Assembly: GCA_020809705.1 (NCBI GenBank)
Contig: CP085830.1
Coordinates: forward strand, 2,418,001 to 2,482,000
Source: Calonectria ilicicola
Taxonomy: Eukaryota; Ascomycota; Sordariomycetes; Hypocreales; Nectriaceae
Direction: 5' to 3'
DNA length: 64,000 nt
Positions 34,223-46,821 of the stretch are shown piece after piece. Positions within the stretch are counted from its first letter, which is position 1. Each line of letters opens with the position of its first letter. The translations under genes were made by a program, and so were the position numbers. The notes below the pieces were generated by a model that made no database searches, was not told where the DNA came from, and saw nothing but the letters and a program-made list of their open reading frames with translations.

Positions 34223-34556
34223 TGTGTTGAAGGTGGTGAAGGATGTGCATTGGGATTTACGGTCTTGGCAAGGGAAGCTATCTTAAGTACAACTATTTAA
34301 GTTTTTATAAGGGCAACCTTATTATTATAAGTTGATTGTATCTTGGTTGGGTGAATTATATAGCCAAACTTAGTTGTATTTGCTACTGTTGTAGCTTTGG
34401 AACTAAGTTTAGCCATATGATTCACCCAACCAAGATACAATCAACTTATAATAATAAGGTTGCCCTTATAAAAACTTAGATAGTTGTACTTAAGATGCCT
34501 TCTTTTGTCAAGATTGTGAATCCTAATGCATATCCTTCACATCACCAAACACCATG
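34218..34556. repeat. Long inverted repeat (palindrome) with transition-biased decay
   Basis: Inner arms 34280-34375 and 34401-34496 (96 nt each) are near-perfect reverse complements with about four differences, all transitions; the loop is 25 nt. The inverted repeat continues outward in a weaker form: 34218-34279 matches the reverse complement of about 34497-34556 with many G-to-A type differences in the right arm and one or two small gaps. The left outer arm ends on the start codon of the 57-residue gene. This looks like a MITE or foldback element, or an inverted duplication, altered by repeat-induced point mutation. No terminal CAGTGGG-type (mimp) ends are seen. A two-base AT flank on each side is compatible with, but does not prove, a target duplication. 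Confidence 0.85.
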
Positions 34557-35537
34557 TCTATGGCCTTCAAAATCGAAAAAAGAAGTTGAGGGGTGGAAGC
34601 AAGTGATAGATCTGCGTAAACCAAAGTTTAAGGGAAGGAAGGGCCAGATAGTAGTTATCTGAGTAATTAAAAGTACTTTTTATTACAATTAATATTTAGT
34701 GACAATTATAAAAAAAAATCCCCCTTTACTTATTTATTTAGTTACCAAGGTTTTATTTTTATTTTTATTTATAGACATCCCAATGGTTAGTGTGCTGGTT
34801 GTGTGCATCTAACAAAACGTATCCTCCCCAGTACGTGTGGAAAACTCTCTTTTGAATTGAATTGGACTCGGAAATGAGGTTGATAAAAATGTCACACACA
34901 GCACCGAATTGTTCAAGGGGTTTTGTCAACCAATTGGCTTGATATTTCTACTAACAGGTAAGTCTCGTCTTTGTTGTAGCTAAGACAGGTCCCCCCACAA
35001 CATGATTTGCATCTATCACCATCTTCAGAAAACAAAGCAGGGATCGCAAATCTACCATCACTCATTACTGGCGTACAACAGTTCAAGAGTTCATTGGCTT
35101 CAGCATGATACGTTCTCCCGCTTTCAGCAACCCAACAAACCCCCGTCCATTGACTCTCAAAAAATGGTCCATGTTCAAGACAGCCAAGTCCAAACCACAT
35201 TTCGGGGCGATGGAGATCGAACCAAAATCAAGAAAAACGCCAAGAGCTGTTCGTCCAGCAAAGCCCCTCGTCTGCTTTATCGTAAGCTTCATGATGGTAA
35301 ACATCATATGGTATCAAATAATAAGTCGTATGAAACATTCAAAGCCGCCCATGTACCGGTATCTTTGTCCCATATCGATGCATTCGACCAAAAAAAGATT
35401 AAAATGAAAGAATCAAAAGATCAAAAAACAAAAACAAAATCGCTTGTCGCAGGTCGTGATTAACATCGTGTCCAGGTTAGACTCAAAAAGAAAAAAAAAG
35501 GCGCCATGTCTTCATTGGAATTTACCCATCAATTCGT
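34557..35537. other. A/T-rich intergenic region past the palindrome
   Basis: About 980 nt. The part at 34660-34770 is A/T-rich with TTTATTTTTATTT runs. Overlapping frames on both strands at 34913-35463 have no family resemblance. It includes the 3' flank of the PH-like gene. Confidence 0.5.
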
Positions 35538-37538
35538 TCAGAGAAAGCCACCTTCGGTACCAACAACACCGACGCTATTGCGCCATCCGCATCGTCGGTC
35601 AGATTCGTCTCGTTCTCGGTCTCGAGGTGGGGGGCCCGTGGCTCTTGGGTTCAGCGTCCCACGGGGTACGGATGAGGGCTGGATGTCGATCTCAGTGCTT
35701 CCCCTGGAACTCCCCCCACTAGCGTTCGTCTGGACAAGCAGTAAGCTGCTGGTGCTGGAGAGTCGTTTGGTAAACTCGGTGAAACTCAACCTTTTCGCGC
35801 TGGAAGTGGACAGTCGCTTATCTGCATTGGGTCTAGCAGGAATCTCGTCGGATGTTTTGTTGGATGATATTTCCAGGTTTGCCATAGCTGCTGCGAATTG
35901 TGGTGTACTCTGGGTCCTCTGACTTGCTTGAGGCCGACTCTTAGCGTGGGCTGTATGCGGGCGTAGCGGCCCCTGGTCTACAGGAAAGATTAATTCCGTT
36001 TGTACGCTGGCAACCGACATCCTAGAGATGGGCTTTTGGGAGTGGCCAGGTTCATGTCGGCCAGCAATGAATTGCAAGGCGCGCTGTGTTGTTGGTGGGA
36101 TCAACGCAGGGCCACGTCGTTCTGGGGCATGTCCATAAGCATCCTCGTCTGAATCATCCGAATCCTCGTCCTGCTCGTCGGAGCTATCAGATGCCTCAAA
36201 TGCACTGCGCATTGCTGCCTGTTCTGCTCGTTCAGCGGCTTCCCTTTCTTTCCGCTTGCCATCAGCATCTCGCATCAAAGCCTCAAATCGCGCGAGAGAA
36301 CCCAAATGTGCATCTCCAGAAACGTCTGCTCCAGACCCAGGGATGATTCCCATCTGGAATGCCCTGTCCAGGATAGTTTCACGCGGACCAGGAGGGGAAC
36401 TTGAATCAGTGGCAGCAATCGACGGTTGGGGGGTTTGCGAGCTCACGCTGTCTCGTCCGCGAATAGGTGAGCTCATGGTGGAGGATCGTCCTTGAGCAGA
36501 CGTCCATCCTTCAATAAACTCCCCTTGGTACTCTCCTGTAGTACTGACTGGTGATGGAAGGTCAGTAGGAAGTACAGTGGTATAATGCTGACCGGGCACT
36601 GGGTAAGCCAATGTTTGGATGGGGTGGGTGAAGCTTGAAGGCGAAGAAACGTCACTCCGCTTGGATCGCAAACTGGGCGATTCAGAACTGAAAGTATGAG
36701 GTCTTTCCCTTGTCCCAGTGGTGGATTGCGTCGTAATGGAATTTTTATGTTGAAGACCTCGACCATCAGACCTGCCGGATTGGTTGTCGCTAGTTGGTCG
36801 CGAAAAATAGTCAGAAGAATCACCAGATCGGGGTGAGAATGGGTTGCTAAATTGGAGGGCGACTGGGCTCTCGGGGCTCATTGGAGATTTCCTCGACATG
36901 ATGGCGCGGGCCCAATCATGCAAACTAGGGTGGTGATCATCCTGGGGCGTGCGAAACCACAGTGTGGTGCTGCTGGCATCTTTGCTGGAAATCAGGCCGG
37001 CGGCGCGACTGGATCGTCGTTTTCTCTCTTTGTCTGAGATGGTGACGACGAGGGTTGGCAAAACAGGCCCTTGTTTGCGGTGGGCGACCATTTGAACTTG
37101 GCAATCTGAAATGGAGTTGATAGTCCATTGTTGACAAGGTTCACTGTCGTCCTAGAGCCAATGTTGTTAGTCGATGTGGACAGAAGCAATTCACGACAAG
37201 GGGTGTACTATGTTTAAACATACTTTGTGCTTGTAAATTACCAGACAAGGCTCGTCAATAGGCGCCTTTGCAAGTCCCTTGGGGGTGATGCTGTTATTTC
37301 GGCTGCTCGTGACTAATTGAGAGTAGCTAGGGTTGGAATAGCCTTGCTGAGACGTGGGAGCGTTGCGTCTTCCAACGATTACATATCGCAACTGCAGATA
37401 TCCGATGTTAATAACCCGACCATTTTTGATGCCCAAGCCAACGTGTAAATAGAACATGTAATATACCTTCCAAACAGCTCTGCCGAGAATCTGGCCTCGG
37501 TCGGGAGGGACCATGAGCATCCCTTCAAAATTCTCCAT
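35538..37538 (-). CDS. PH-like domain protein with long disordered Ser-rich C-terminus
   Basis: Three exons (37538-37467, 37391-37242, 37151-35538) give 611 residues; introns 75 and 90 nt, phase 0, GT-AG. The N-terminal 140 residues read as a PH-type fold: MENFEGMLMVPPDRGQ, then VWKLRYVIVGRRN (strands 1-2 with a basic turn), a loop with QGYSNPSYSQLV, EPCQQWTINSISDCQVQMVAH, LPTLVVTISDKE and TLWFRTPQDDHHPSLHDWARAI, the closing helix with the near-invariant Trp. The remaining 470 residues are Ser/Pro/Arg-rich and disordered, with an acidic block (SDSSDEQDEDSDDSDEDAYG) and a short coiled segment (KRKEREAAERAEQAAM) before it. The likely role is binding lipids or proteins at membranes; no yeast name is justified. 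The upstream region is exceptionally long. Confidence 0.83.
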
Positions 37539-40500
37539 TGTTGATAGAATAACCAGATTTTGCTGACCAGGGCGGGAAGGGTGAGAAAGAAGGGAGAGAG
37601 GAAAAGAAAGAGACGCAATGCAGTGGCGATCAGGGTCGCATCATGTAAGATCCTCGGTATGAGCGTGCAAGAGTGTACAAAGACCGGAGAAGAGAGAAAG
37701 AAAGAATTGAAAAGGAAAAGAAAAAAAAAAGCCCCAATATGGGAATTGAAGAGAGAAAGCGCAAGAGAAACTGGTTACTGAGAGGCGAGTTCAGACCAGT
37801 GTTGAGAGGGCGACTGAGGGAGAAGACGGCGACGAGTCGTGGGATGTATACGCATGTGCAAGTGCGGGCACAGGTGAGATCGAAGGTTGGGAGACAGAGG
37901 GCGGGAATGCAGGTCCATAGACGACACCAGTGCGAGTCGGGAGGTGTCGGTGGACCTGGTCCAGTCGAAGATGTCTCAGCAAGCGAAAACAGGAGGGAAT
38001 GGTGGTGAATATGATTGTTCAACTGGGAGTGAAGATGGAACGGATGCGGACGTGGTCGCGGATGCGGATGATGCGGGAAGCCGAGGGGATTTGGGGGGGA
38101 TGGCCCACTGGCCATTACAGCGGAGTGGGCCAGGTCAGGGCTGGCACGAGGTTTGGAGGGGGGGCCCGCTGTATTTTCGGAGGCTTGGAGGGGCACTGAG
38201 CATGGGGGCGCTGGGAGGGGCGTGCGAAAGGAGCGAAGGGCGCGGAAGGGTAAGTGCAGTTACTTTATTCGGTACCAGTTGGAGAGTGGGAGAGGGGCGC
38301 TGAGGCTGATGGCGCGGTGGATGGAGGGTGTGGTGGGCTCTGTGCGTGAGTGCTTAGGCCGGGCTTGGCTACATGGAGGATTCGGGCACTGCTGTGGCCA
38401 AAGACAAAAGGAGGTGCTGGAAGCCTGCGCTAAGGCAGGTACTTGGTGCCAACGGGCCACCGAAGCACTGCTCCGGTGGTCGACTTTGCCTTTTTCCGTG
38501 CCCCTTCCCTTCTCTGTCCTGTCCCGCTGGTATGTGCATGCCAGGGGTAGAGCCTTCTATGGGGAGGCGAAATTAGACCTCCAACAAGAAGTGCAGGGGA
38601 GACGAGATGATGGCCACATGGGACTAGATCGGATTGAGCAAGGTGCGTAGCTATCTCATCCGGATGATAACTCCTCATTACCTGAATTGAATTCATAGTG
38701 CTGTGTCTTTGACATGCCTGGTTACTACTGCAGTCTCGGGATTGTTTGCAGCCCCTTGTTTTTTTGGTGGTGTTCTTTGACACGCCGCCTCATTCATTTG
38801 CCCTCCCCCCATCCGCTTCCTCCTCCCCCCCCCTCTCGATTAGTTGCATATACAATAGGGTGCAGTCTGTGCAGTGTTCCAGAAGGGATGTACATGTCAT
38901 GACAACCCGGGCGAGATCAGTAACCGAGATGCCATTCAACCCCTCACACAGAACGAGACCGCAAAAGGAATGGATGGATGGATAGGCAGCACGCAATCTT
39001 GCCTATCAGGTTTCACCCACAGGATCGTCTGTGCTTGGATTGCACATATTGGTAAACATGCAGAATGCAGCATGCAGGGTGTGCAGCTGCACTCTCTATG
39101 TATGCGTGTGTGTTGTGCGGCGGCGCTCCAGCAGAATCTCCGGTATTTGCCCCATGGCGGCCGGCGCATGATCCATCATTAGTTTGCCCATTCTCTTTGG
39201 TTGCCGTTGCCCAGATACTACACGTCCCATGCTGTTGCAGCTGCAGCTTGCAGCAGGCCACTACGACTAGTAGCACGCTCGCCACGGCTGCCCGCGCAGG
39301 GTTACATGGCATGGCACTTGGGGCGTTGTCGATCCCAGACGGACAAAAGAAAAGTGCAGGGGTCGTATGAGCGAGACATCGAGGTACCTGGATCCGTGAG
39401 TACTTTCTTGGTAGTGGGTGGCCAGGGGCCGTCTGCAGACAGGGAAACACGACTCAGGGACCACCGTCGCTGTGGCAGCTTGCTTGTTCCTGTTCCTGTT
39501 CCTGGCCTTGCGCTTCTCAATAGCTCCATTTGCACCACAAAGGAAACAAAAACGGCTCTTCCTCAGCAGGGTTCGGACAATTGTACCACACAGAGCAAGG
39601 CTCTCTGCCGACTGGCTCACCCTCGTGTTCGTTGCCAGTGTCTCAAGTGCTCTGCTCGGTTAAGTCAAGTTGGAGACTTCCTCCCTTGCTCCACCAGCAG
39701 TCGGCTCCTCACCATCCCCAAATTTGATCTCCTTTTTTTCTTTCGTACTTTCTGTGCGGCCTTGTCTTGTTTGTGGCGGTGGCTGGTGCTAACCGAGCAT
39801 CTTTAATCGACTGTTGCTCCTGCTACTTGGTTGGTCTACTGGTGGGTATTCGTCCCAACTCTCAGTTAGTCAGTCAGTGACCGGCCGAGTGCCAATACGC
39901 GGCACACCTTCGGTTTGAGAATGGGCTTCACAGCTCCGACAAGTCTGATTCACCAGGGGGTCTGAGTGGTCAAACAGCACCCAGACCTCCTACCCCTGGG
40001 GCAGTCGTCGTCTGTCCCCCTTGGCAGCCCATCAAGTGGGTCGTGGATTGACGGCTCTGACATTGGAGCACGGATATCTCAAACTCGGCGAAGGCCCTTG
40101 CTCATCCCTCAAGTCCCTTAACCCCAGCGAGTTGCAGCATCTATGGAGAAGCCATAAAGAAACTGAGCAAGCTCGTCAGTCAACAGCCCGGTGTATGCAG
40201 CTAAAACGGCACAAAAGGGGGCCCCCCAAAAAAAAAAGAGAAAACGGAGTCATCCGTGTTCTCTCACGCCCCATCTGAAATCACGGAAATAAAAATCTGA
40301 CAAGCACCGCATTCCCAAACCACCATACCCGCGTCTATACAACCCAAAGACCTGTCCAACCACACCTACTTACATTGGGTTGCTTTTTCGGCCTCGGGAT
40401 CAAATCCATTCAAGTGCTTACACGCGACTGGGCTCCCAGAAACCCGACCCCAAACCCGACCTCTGGCAAGCCCAAGACATGGCACATGAGACGAAAAAGT

Positions 40501-43500
40501 AATCATCCGCCTCGCCATCCTGTTTCTGGTCTCCTCCCTGTCTTATCGCGCCTCGCCATCCCGTCTAATCCCAGGCGAGGTGGCGGCGCCGTCCGCAACA
40601 GCTTTTGTCATTTGTTCCTGAAGCCAATCGCCCCCAACACCCCTTCCCTTGGCTGCCGTGGTCTCTGTCTGGCCCGGATTCCCGGTGCCAGGAGCACTCG
40701 TCCCACATTGGCTGTATGCAAGTCCATGGGGTATCCTCCACAAGTCTTTGCAGACGCTAAAGCCCATGTGGCCAGGACATCCACATTCGTGGCGCGCCAC
40801 TTGCCCGACCCTGGGGAGACTTCTTCAACACTTTCTTCCAATTCTCCTTCAGAGTTCTTCTAGGATACCCCGGGTCGCCCATCGGCTCACAACCTCTACC
40901 CTGAACCGGGCTGGTTCACCTGACCACCCCTACACAAACACAAGTCACGGGTCAAGGACGGGATGTTGGTCCACTCAGAGGGCTTGCTATCCGTGAAAAT
41001 GCCAAAGTATAACACCAGGATGGCGACATAATTAACCAATGCACTAAACAAGACAGAAGGCCAAGCAAAGTCAAATCAAGCAGAGTTGAGGATGCTTAAT
41101 TTAATTCAAAAATCTGCCTTACTCTATGCGTATTTTAACACGGACTTCGCTTTTCGACCTCGTATAATGAATCCGGGGTTGGGGTTATGGAACGATGATC
41201 TTTTCTTCCACAAATTCCAAAAGTGACCGGTTTTCCCCTTTGATGGGGCGAGCCAAAGTTAGCAGAACCTATCCGCACTTGTAACCCTTAAGGAAACCAC
41301 TGCCCGCGCGACGATCGCCGCCCTTGGTTGGTGTCCCCGCCGTGACGACCCTAACCGCTGATCGTCAACGAGCACCATCATTTCCGAACTGACCGGAGTT
41401 GAAAACGACAGCTCTGGTTGCTACACCACACACACGCACAGACACAAACACAGACACAGACACAGAGGATGGGCAAAATTTATGCTCAAAAAGGATGACA
41501 GGGAAACAGCTCACTCAGCTCTGTCACCAAATGGCCTTGCGTTGCTTATCAATAGTGATATGTCAACGTCACGCTCTTAATAATTAGTCTAAGTAATGGC
41601 ACAACAGGATTTGACTTGGATGTGTGTAACGCGTATTTGCTAAATGGGCCCAATCGATAAATAGGACGTCAACTCTTGAGGCTCCCTGGGAAGCCATGTG
41701 CTCATTGCAGGCAACTTGTCGATCAGGGTCTTGGCTACGAGCGGAACGTGATTTCAGCACCTGTTTCATCACATGGGCTTTGGTGAAGAGCCTCGCCAGT
41801 GGAGAATAAAAAAGCAAACACATTGCATACAAAAACTCCAAACAACGCAAATCAACACTAGGATCCCAAACCCGACGCGGGCCGGAAACCTCTAAACCAT
41901 TTCAAGTCCGTCACTGAGGGCTCTTTGCCGTGTTTGTCAGACTTTGCTTTGACGTTATAGGGGATTAGGGCCCTTTTAGATGAGACATGAATGACGCGCC
42001 CCATTTCTGCCCACATAGTTATTGCTTTGCATGGCACCGTCTCTTCACAACCCGCTGCCCACCGTCGATCGCCACCGTTATGAGGCCACTTTATTGTCGC
42101 TGTCTCCATCCAAGCTGGCCTCGAGCCACGCCCCCCGCACCAGCCTATGCAGACCCAACAGAGCGATTGCGATCCGCCACACGGAATGGCTCCCGCACGA
42201 GACGCATTTGCGCAAGTCGCCTTGATTAGCGGGTGTCTGTTTTCTTCCCAGACCCAGAAATTGATTTACAACGTAGATGAACAATGACGACGGCTCAATC
42301 AAACCCCGACGAACGAGCCAAGCTTTCCTCCTCCTTGTTCTTAACGGGGGCATTATCGGAAACGGGTGGCCATGTCTTGGCTCGATCCACGAATCCAAGC
42401 AGCCCTGGCTGTCATCGCCACCGCGGTCCGTTCCATCGCCGATTGTCATCTCGAACCGAGCGAGCCCTGCCATGTGTCCTCGGTGCACGTCCTTGCACCG
42501 TACTCCCAGAATTGTCGAATTCTCCGATGTCCCCCAGCCTGGTGCGCTTCGCTAGTTGCCTTGACACCTGTCTGTGTCTGACCGTCTCTCTAAGCGGCTT
42601 GGTCGTGTCATCGTCGTCGTCGTCCTTGTTGTAGAGGGCCTTGTTTGTCCAGGGTTGGTTTCTGATACATGACGACCTAACCTAGGCAGAGTTTTATATC
42701 GCTTGCCTTCTTTTTGGACCGTTGCCGTGCATTCATTCCCTTGTCCCAGCGGACACCCCCGTTCACCATCGCACTCGATCATGCAGGTACCGGCAAACAG
42801 ACTTTCGCTTAGGACGGAACGCTCCAACGACAAACGTTGTCCTCCGTGATGCTGGCAAACGCGCACCGAGACACCGTTGACTTGTCAAGGGAGGGGGGGA
42901 GTGGGCAAGACTCGACGTTACGCATACTCGCAAACCGCCTCTTTGACAAAGGGATAACTAATCACCCACCTGCCCTTGCTGGTCCGCCGAAATATGCCCG
43001 TGCCAACTCTATCTCAATCACCTTCTGCTCTGGCACCAGGGCGGCACTTGGTGATGCTGGTCTAGGACCTCGGCCAGTCAGCACGACAAGCCACTACGTA
43101 ACGCGGTGCGCCCCCAACGCCCCCAAGCCCGCGCCGCCAGCGCAACGTCAACGCAATGACAGCTGCCACAAACCGATCCGGCGACGGCTTCTCTTGTGGG
43201 CCGACTACCTACCATAACAACAACCACCACCACCACCACCACCGCTGCCGTTGCCGCCTACCGCCGTCATTTACCGTCTGTCTTGACCAGCTGACCGTGG
43301 GTAACCCCTCACTCCACCACTCGCACCACGCGCACCACATCGCCGCTCCCCGTCTTGTCCCTTTTCGCAGCTCCCAGCCTTTCAAGTCTCAGCGACGGAC
43401 TCACTTCCCTATGTGACGAGTCGGCCCTCCTAACGCGCGCCTTGCGCAGGAGGTTGGCAACGCCAAGGCACAGTCTACGTCGTTGGCCGGGACAAGCTCT

Positions 43501-44382
43501 GCGGATGTAGTTCTCTCCACAACGAGTTGCCCCTCGGCATCGTTGCCCCAGGTCCATCCTTGTTTTGATCCCTAGTGCTCCAGCTGCAAACACAATCCAG
43601 AGCCGCCCATTGCGAACACGGGTCGATTCTGCTTGCAGATCGGAACTAATGGGGACTTGTGTTTGGCCGCCGAGCGGTTGGTCCCGCATGTTCTGCATTT
43701 TCATTTCGTCCCATATGTTGCCGGCATGGACATCCTAGTTTCGCCTGCATTTCTATCACAAACCCAACCTCCTAAGGTAACACAAACTTTGATTTCTTAG
43801 CCATATCGGCAAGGTCAGGGTATGTAAGATGCATCTGTTAAAGTGGAATTGTCTGCATGATAGCCAGTCTACAGGCTGGGAAACAAGCATGAAGTGATGA
43901 AAAAAAAAGGAGGAAAAAAAACCAGTCACAAAAGCAACCCATCCTCCTCGGCTTATGAACCCTGTCTCCCACCGTTTACTCCAACGCCAGAAATGACAAA
44001 AGGCAAAAATGACGAAACAGCGTTGTTACCTTGACATTCCTTCCTCTGTATAAAAATAGGATAGGGGGGATATTATCAGCGTACGCTATCATGAGTTGCA
44101 GGCCAAAGGAACAATACAAGCAGCACCCTGTCTCGAGAGCGCCGTGATCGTCCTAGTCGTAGTATCATTTCCCCATCTCTAGTTTCTCAAACAGCGCATA
44201 AAAAAAAGCCAAATCTCCACTCTCGCCTCTCTCCTTGTTCACCGCAAGGAACCTGGTCATAAACTAGCTGCCAACATGACGACGCCCCCAGTTTGTGGTG
44301 GTTGGTGCTGACATGTTTCTGCGTGATGATGATAAATTTCCAAAAGGAGAAAAAAATACAAGGTCGCTTAGGGGGTTACACT
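37539..44382. other. Very long (6.8 kb) intergenic region upstream of the PH-like gene
   Basis: It runs from the start of the PH-like gene to the 3' end of GID7. Many frames of 60-200 codons exist, but they overlap each other on both strands, are Pro/Arg/Ser/Cys-rich and lack any recognisable domain; 37630-38196 (minus) and 39201-39806 (plus) are the longest. Simple repeats include (CAC)n at 43220-43243 and CACAGA-type units at about 41425-41466. Pyrimidine-rich blocks at 40300-40900 and 43200-43420 resemble promoter or 5' leader DNA. A non-coding transcript or a missed gene with small exons is possible. Confidence 0.5.
43220..43243. repeat. (CAC)n trinucleotide repeat
   Basis: About eight CAC units in non-coding DNA. 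Simple repeat only. Confidence 0.85.
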
Positions 44383-46821
44383 CTAGACTTCACCCTCTGG
44401 AATTCTCCATCCGTTGGATGACGACCCTCTGTGATAGCGGGACCGAATCTCGAAGCTTCGTGTTTTGTTTGACCAGCTGGAAGGTGAAGCAAGAGGTTAG
44501 CCAATCAGAACAAATGATGGAAAACAAGGCACGACAATGAATGAGGGCGATAAAACTTACATCTTGACACGCCCATCGTCGCCGCAGGAAGCGAGCATAA
44601 AGGGGTCAGTAGGATTCCATGACACTGCGTTGCAGCGAGGGTGATGGCCATGTAGACGTTCGACGGCAGCGCCCGTGTTCTTATGCCAGATGAGGATGTT
44701 CCCATCCTCGCTGCCGCTGAGCACGAAGCTCTCGCTGGGCCCCCCAAATGAGCTCCGAATGAGAAAGTCACCACCGGTGTGGCCAAAGAATTTTTGAACA
44801 GAGTTACGTGTAATGAGATCAATCAATTGAGCCTCCCCATCGCGTTTGTTGACAAGCAGGTGATGCGAGTCTTGACTGATGCTGACTGACGTAGGGCGAG
44901 CTTTGAGTTCCATATCAAACTCGAGCTCCCTGGTGATGGCGTTATAGACGTGAATGGTATGAACGTCGTCAACGGCAACAAGCCAACGGCCATCGGGTGA
45001 ACCGCAGAGATCTTGGACACGATGTTTCTTCCCCCACTCGTAAACTTCGTCGTCGTGTACATTAAAAGTGCAAAGACTATGAGTACGATCGAGGGTTCCC
45101 ACTGTGAATGACCGACTGTCCTGGGCCCATACACAGCTACTTACAGGCTCATCAAAACGCTTCAACTTCTTAAGAAGCGACCCAGTCTGCAGAAGTGATT
45201 AACATCAATAAAAAAAAATGCTTCTTTCAGGGAAGTGACTTACATGAGCATCCCACAGTCTTGCATATTTGTCTTGTGAGCAACATACGATCATGGAGTC
45301 GTCGGGGCTGAACGCGATCTTCCCAACACCACCCACATGGTCACTTAATTGTCGCAGGACTGAAAAGGTCCTAGTATCCCACAAAACGACTTGTTCTTTG
45401 ATGCCACAGGCAGCAAGCTTGCTCCCATCGTGAGAAAACTGGACCTGCCAGACCTCATCGCCCAGATCAGCAAGCTCAATCGCCACTTCAGTGGGAAAGT
45501 TCCTTCGATCGCAAAAATGATCAGAATACAATGATGGTGAGAGAGCTTCTGTGTGATAGAGACATGTATCAATTTGGCTCTGTTTAACCTGCTCAAGAAG
45601 AACAGCAAGGCGGTTTTCCGGCAGCATAACTGATGGTGATATACATTCTACGCCATGTTAGTCAAAGTTCGGTATGGTCATCTCATGTAAACCTACTGGA
45701 TAAGTCTGATAAAAGTCGTTTCCGAGACTCTCCATTGGCACCGTCCCACTCCGCCTTCGCCATAAGATCCTCAGTAGATCGGCACATTAGCAGGCTGGAG
45801 AGGAAGTGAAGCTTCGTAGTGTCATGAGAGAGTGGGGTGAGTTCTGAGCGAAGCACCATGAGAGCATGTGTCGTATCTCTTTGCTCCAGCAGTTCCAAAA
45901 ACTTTTGTTGTCTGAGCCAGAATCTCATTCCATTTCGATCTGAACCTGGTGCCAGGACCAGCCCATTCCCTTGTCCATCTGCCTCGTACGACGCACCGGA
46001 CAGTAACTGTTCAGCCATGGACCAAGAACCACTCAGCACGGCCGATCTAAAGCCGGCAACAGTAGGGCTCTCTAGCTCAAAGCCGCTCTCCTGGCTCACA
46101 TTCTCTGCTGCAGCTTTATACCCCATGTCTGATAGGGCTTGAATAAGCAATCGGGTTACTTCTTGTCGATCATGGCCAAAGTATGTCGAGAGGCGCTGGG
46201 GGTTGCTCTTGCCGTTGACGGCGGCGCCAGCCTTGTGTCCATTTGTGACGCCTGCTGTAGCTGACCGTTGAGGCTGAGAGGATCCGTTAGAGTATCCTAG
46301 AGGGGCACCGTTGTGCGGGTCAGGCAACTCGCTCTCGCCCATCATTGTGTCGCCTCGTCGTCGTTTGGGAGGGGGTTCGCGGGTACTATCGACGGCGTCA
46401 GGGCCTCTCTCGCTGTTTTCACGCGCAGGAGCAAGCCCTGCTCGCAGCTCAGAAGTAGGAGAGCGCTGGCGTCGTCCGAGGACCTGAGAGGACGCTTGAC
46501 TCGAGGGTCGGGCGGGACGGGCAGTCGAAGAACCTATATTCGCAATGCCGGTCGAGACTCGGGCTTGAGACGTTTGTTGATATGCTAGAGGGACGTAGGG
46601 AGCGACAAAGGTGGGATCAAGAGCGGCAGGAGATTCTTCAGCACTATATGAAGTCGTGGAGGTTTGCAGCGTGACTGGTTCGTCGGGAGTATGCACGGGG
46701 CGTCCGGAGAGGGAGCGGGAACCGGAGGAGTCCAGTTCGGCCTCTCCGCGGCTGGTTACCGCGGTGGGATCGGACTAGAGGATTAACGTGGAGCTGACCG
46801 GTGGTCAGGAGAGTGAGGCAT
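44383..46821 (-). CDS. GID7: GID7/WDR26-like subunit of the GID/CTLH ubiquitin ligase
   Basis: Five exons (46821-46799, 46751-45697, 45647-45244, 45186-44561, 44476-44383) give 733 residues, near yeast Gid7 (745). The disordered N-terminus ends in PPPKRRRGD; a LisH/CTLH region follows (EVTRLLIQALSDMGYKAAAE, GFRSAVLSGSWSMAEQLL, FLELLEQRDTTHALMVLRSE), then about six WD40 repeats (VWQVQFSHDGSKLAACG, KIAFSPDDSMIVCCSQD, SGSEDGNILIWHKNTG, NAVSWNPTDPFMLASCGDDG). The final intron must be removed to give VKIWSNK; otherwise the frame stops after VKM. In yeast Gid7 helps the GID E3 assemble and degrade gluconeogenic enzymes. The start is the weak point: I infer a 23-nt first coding exon (MPHSPDHR) and a 47-nt intron GTCAGC...ACCAG. 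Without it, the first in-frame ATG is 46345 (590 residues). Confidence 0.88.

Noticed and set aside
34049..34556. mimp-type MITE at the palindrome
   Set aside because: The known mimp terminal sequence (CAGTGGG-type) is absent; only a generic foldback or MITE call is supported.
37630..38196. 188-codon minus-strand frame upstream of the PH-like gene
   Set aside because: Dominated by Pro/His/Ser and Phe/Leu runs from pyrimidine-rich DNA, with overlapping frames on the other strand.
39201..39806. 201-codon plus-strand frame in the 6.8 kb gap
   Set aside because: Low-complexity, overlapped by several frames on both strands, and no recognisable motif; kept only as part of the gap description.
41399..41470. 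CACAGA-type repeats as a possible CRISPR or telomere-like array
   Set aside because: The units are short, imperfect and without spacers; this is simple-sequence DNA.
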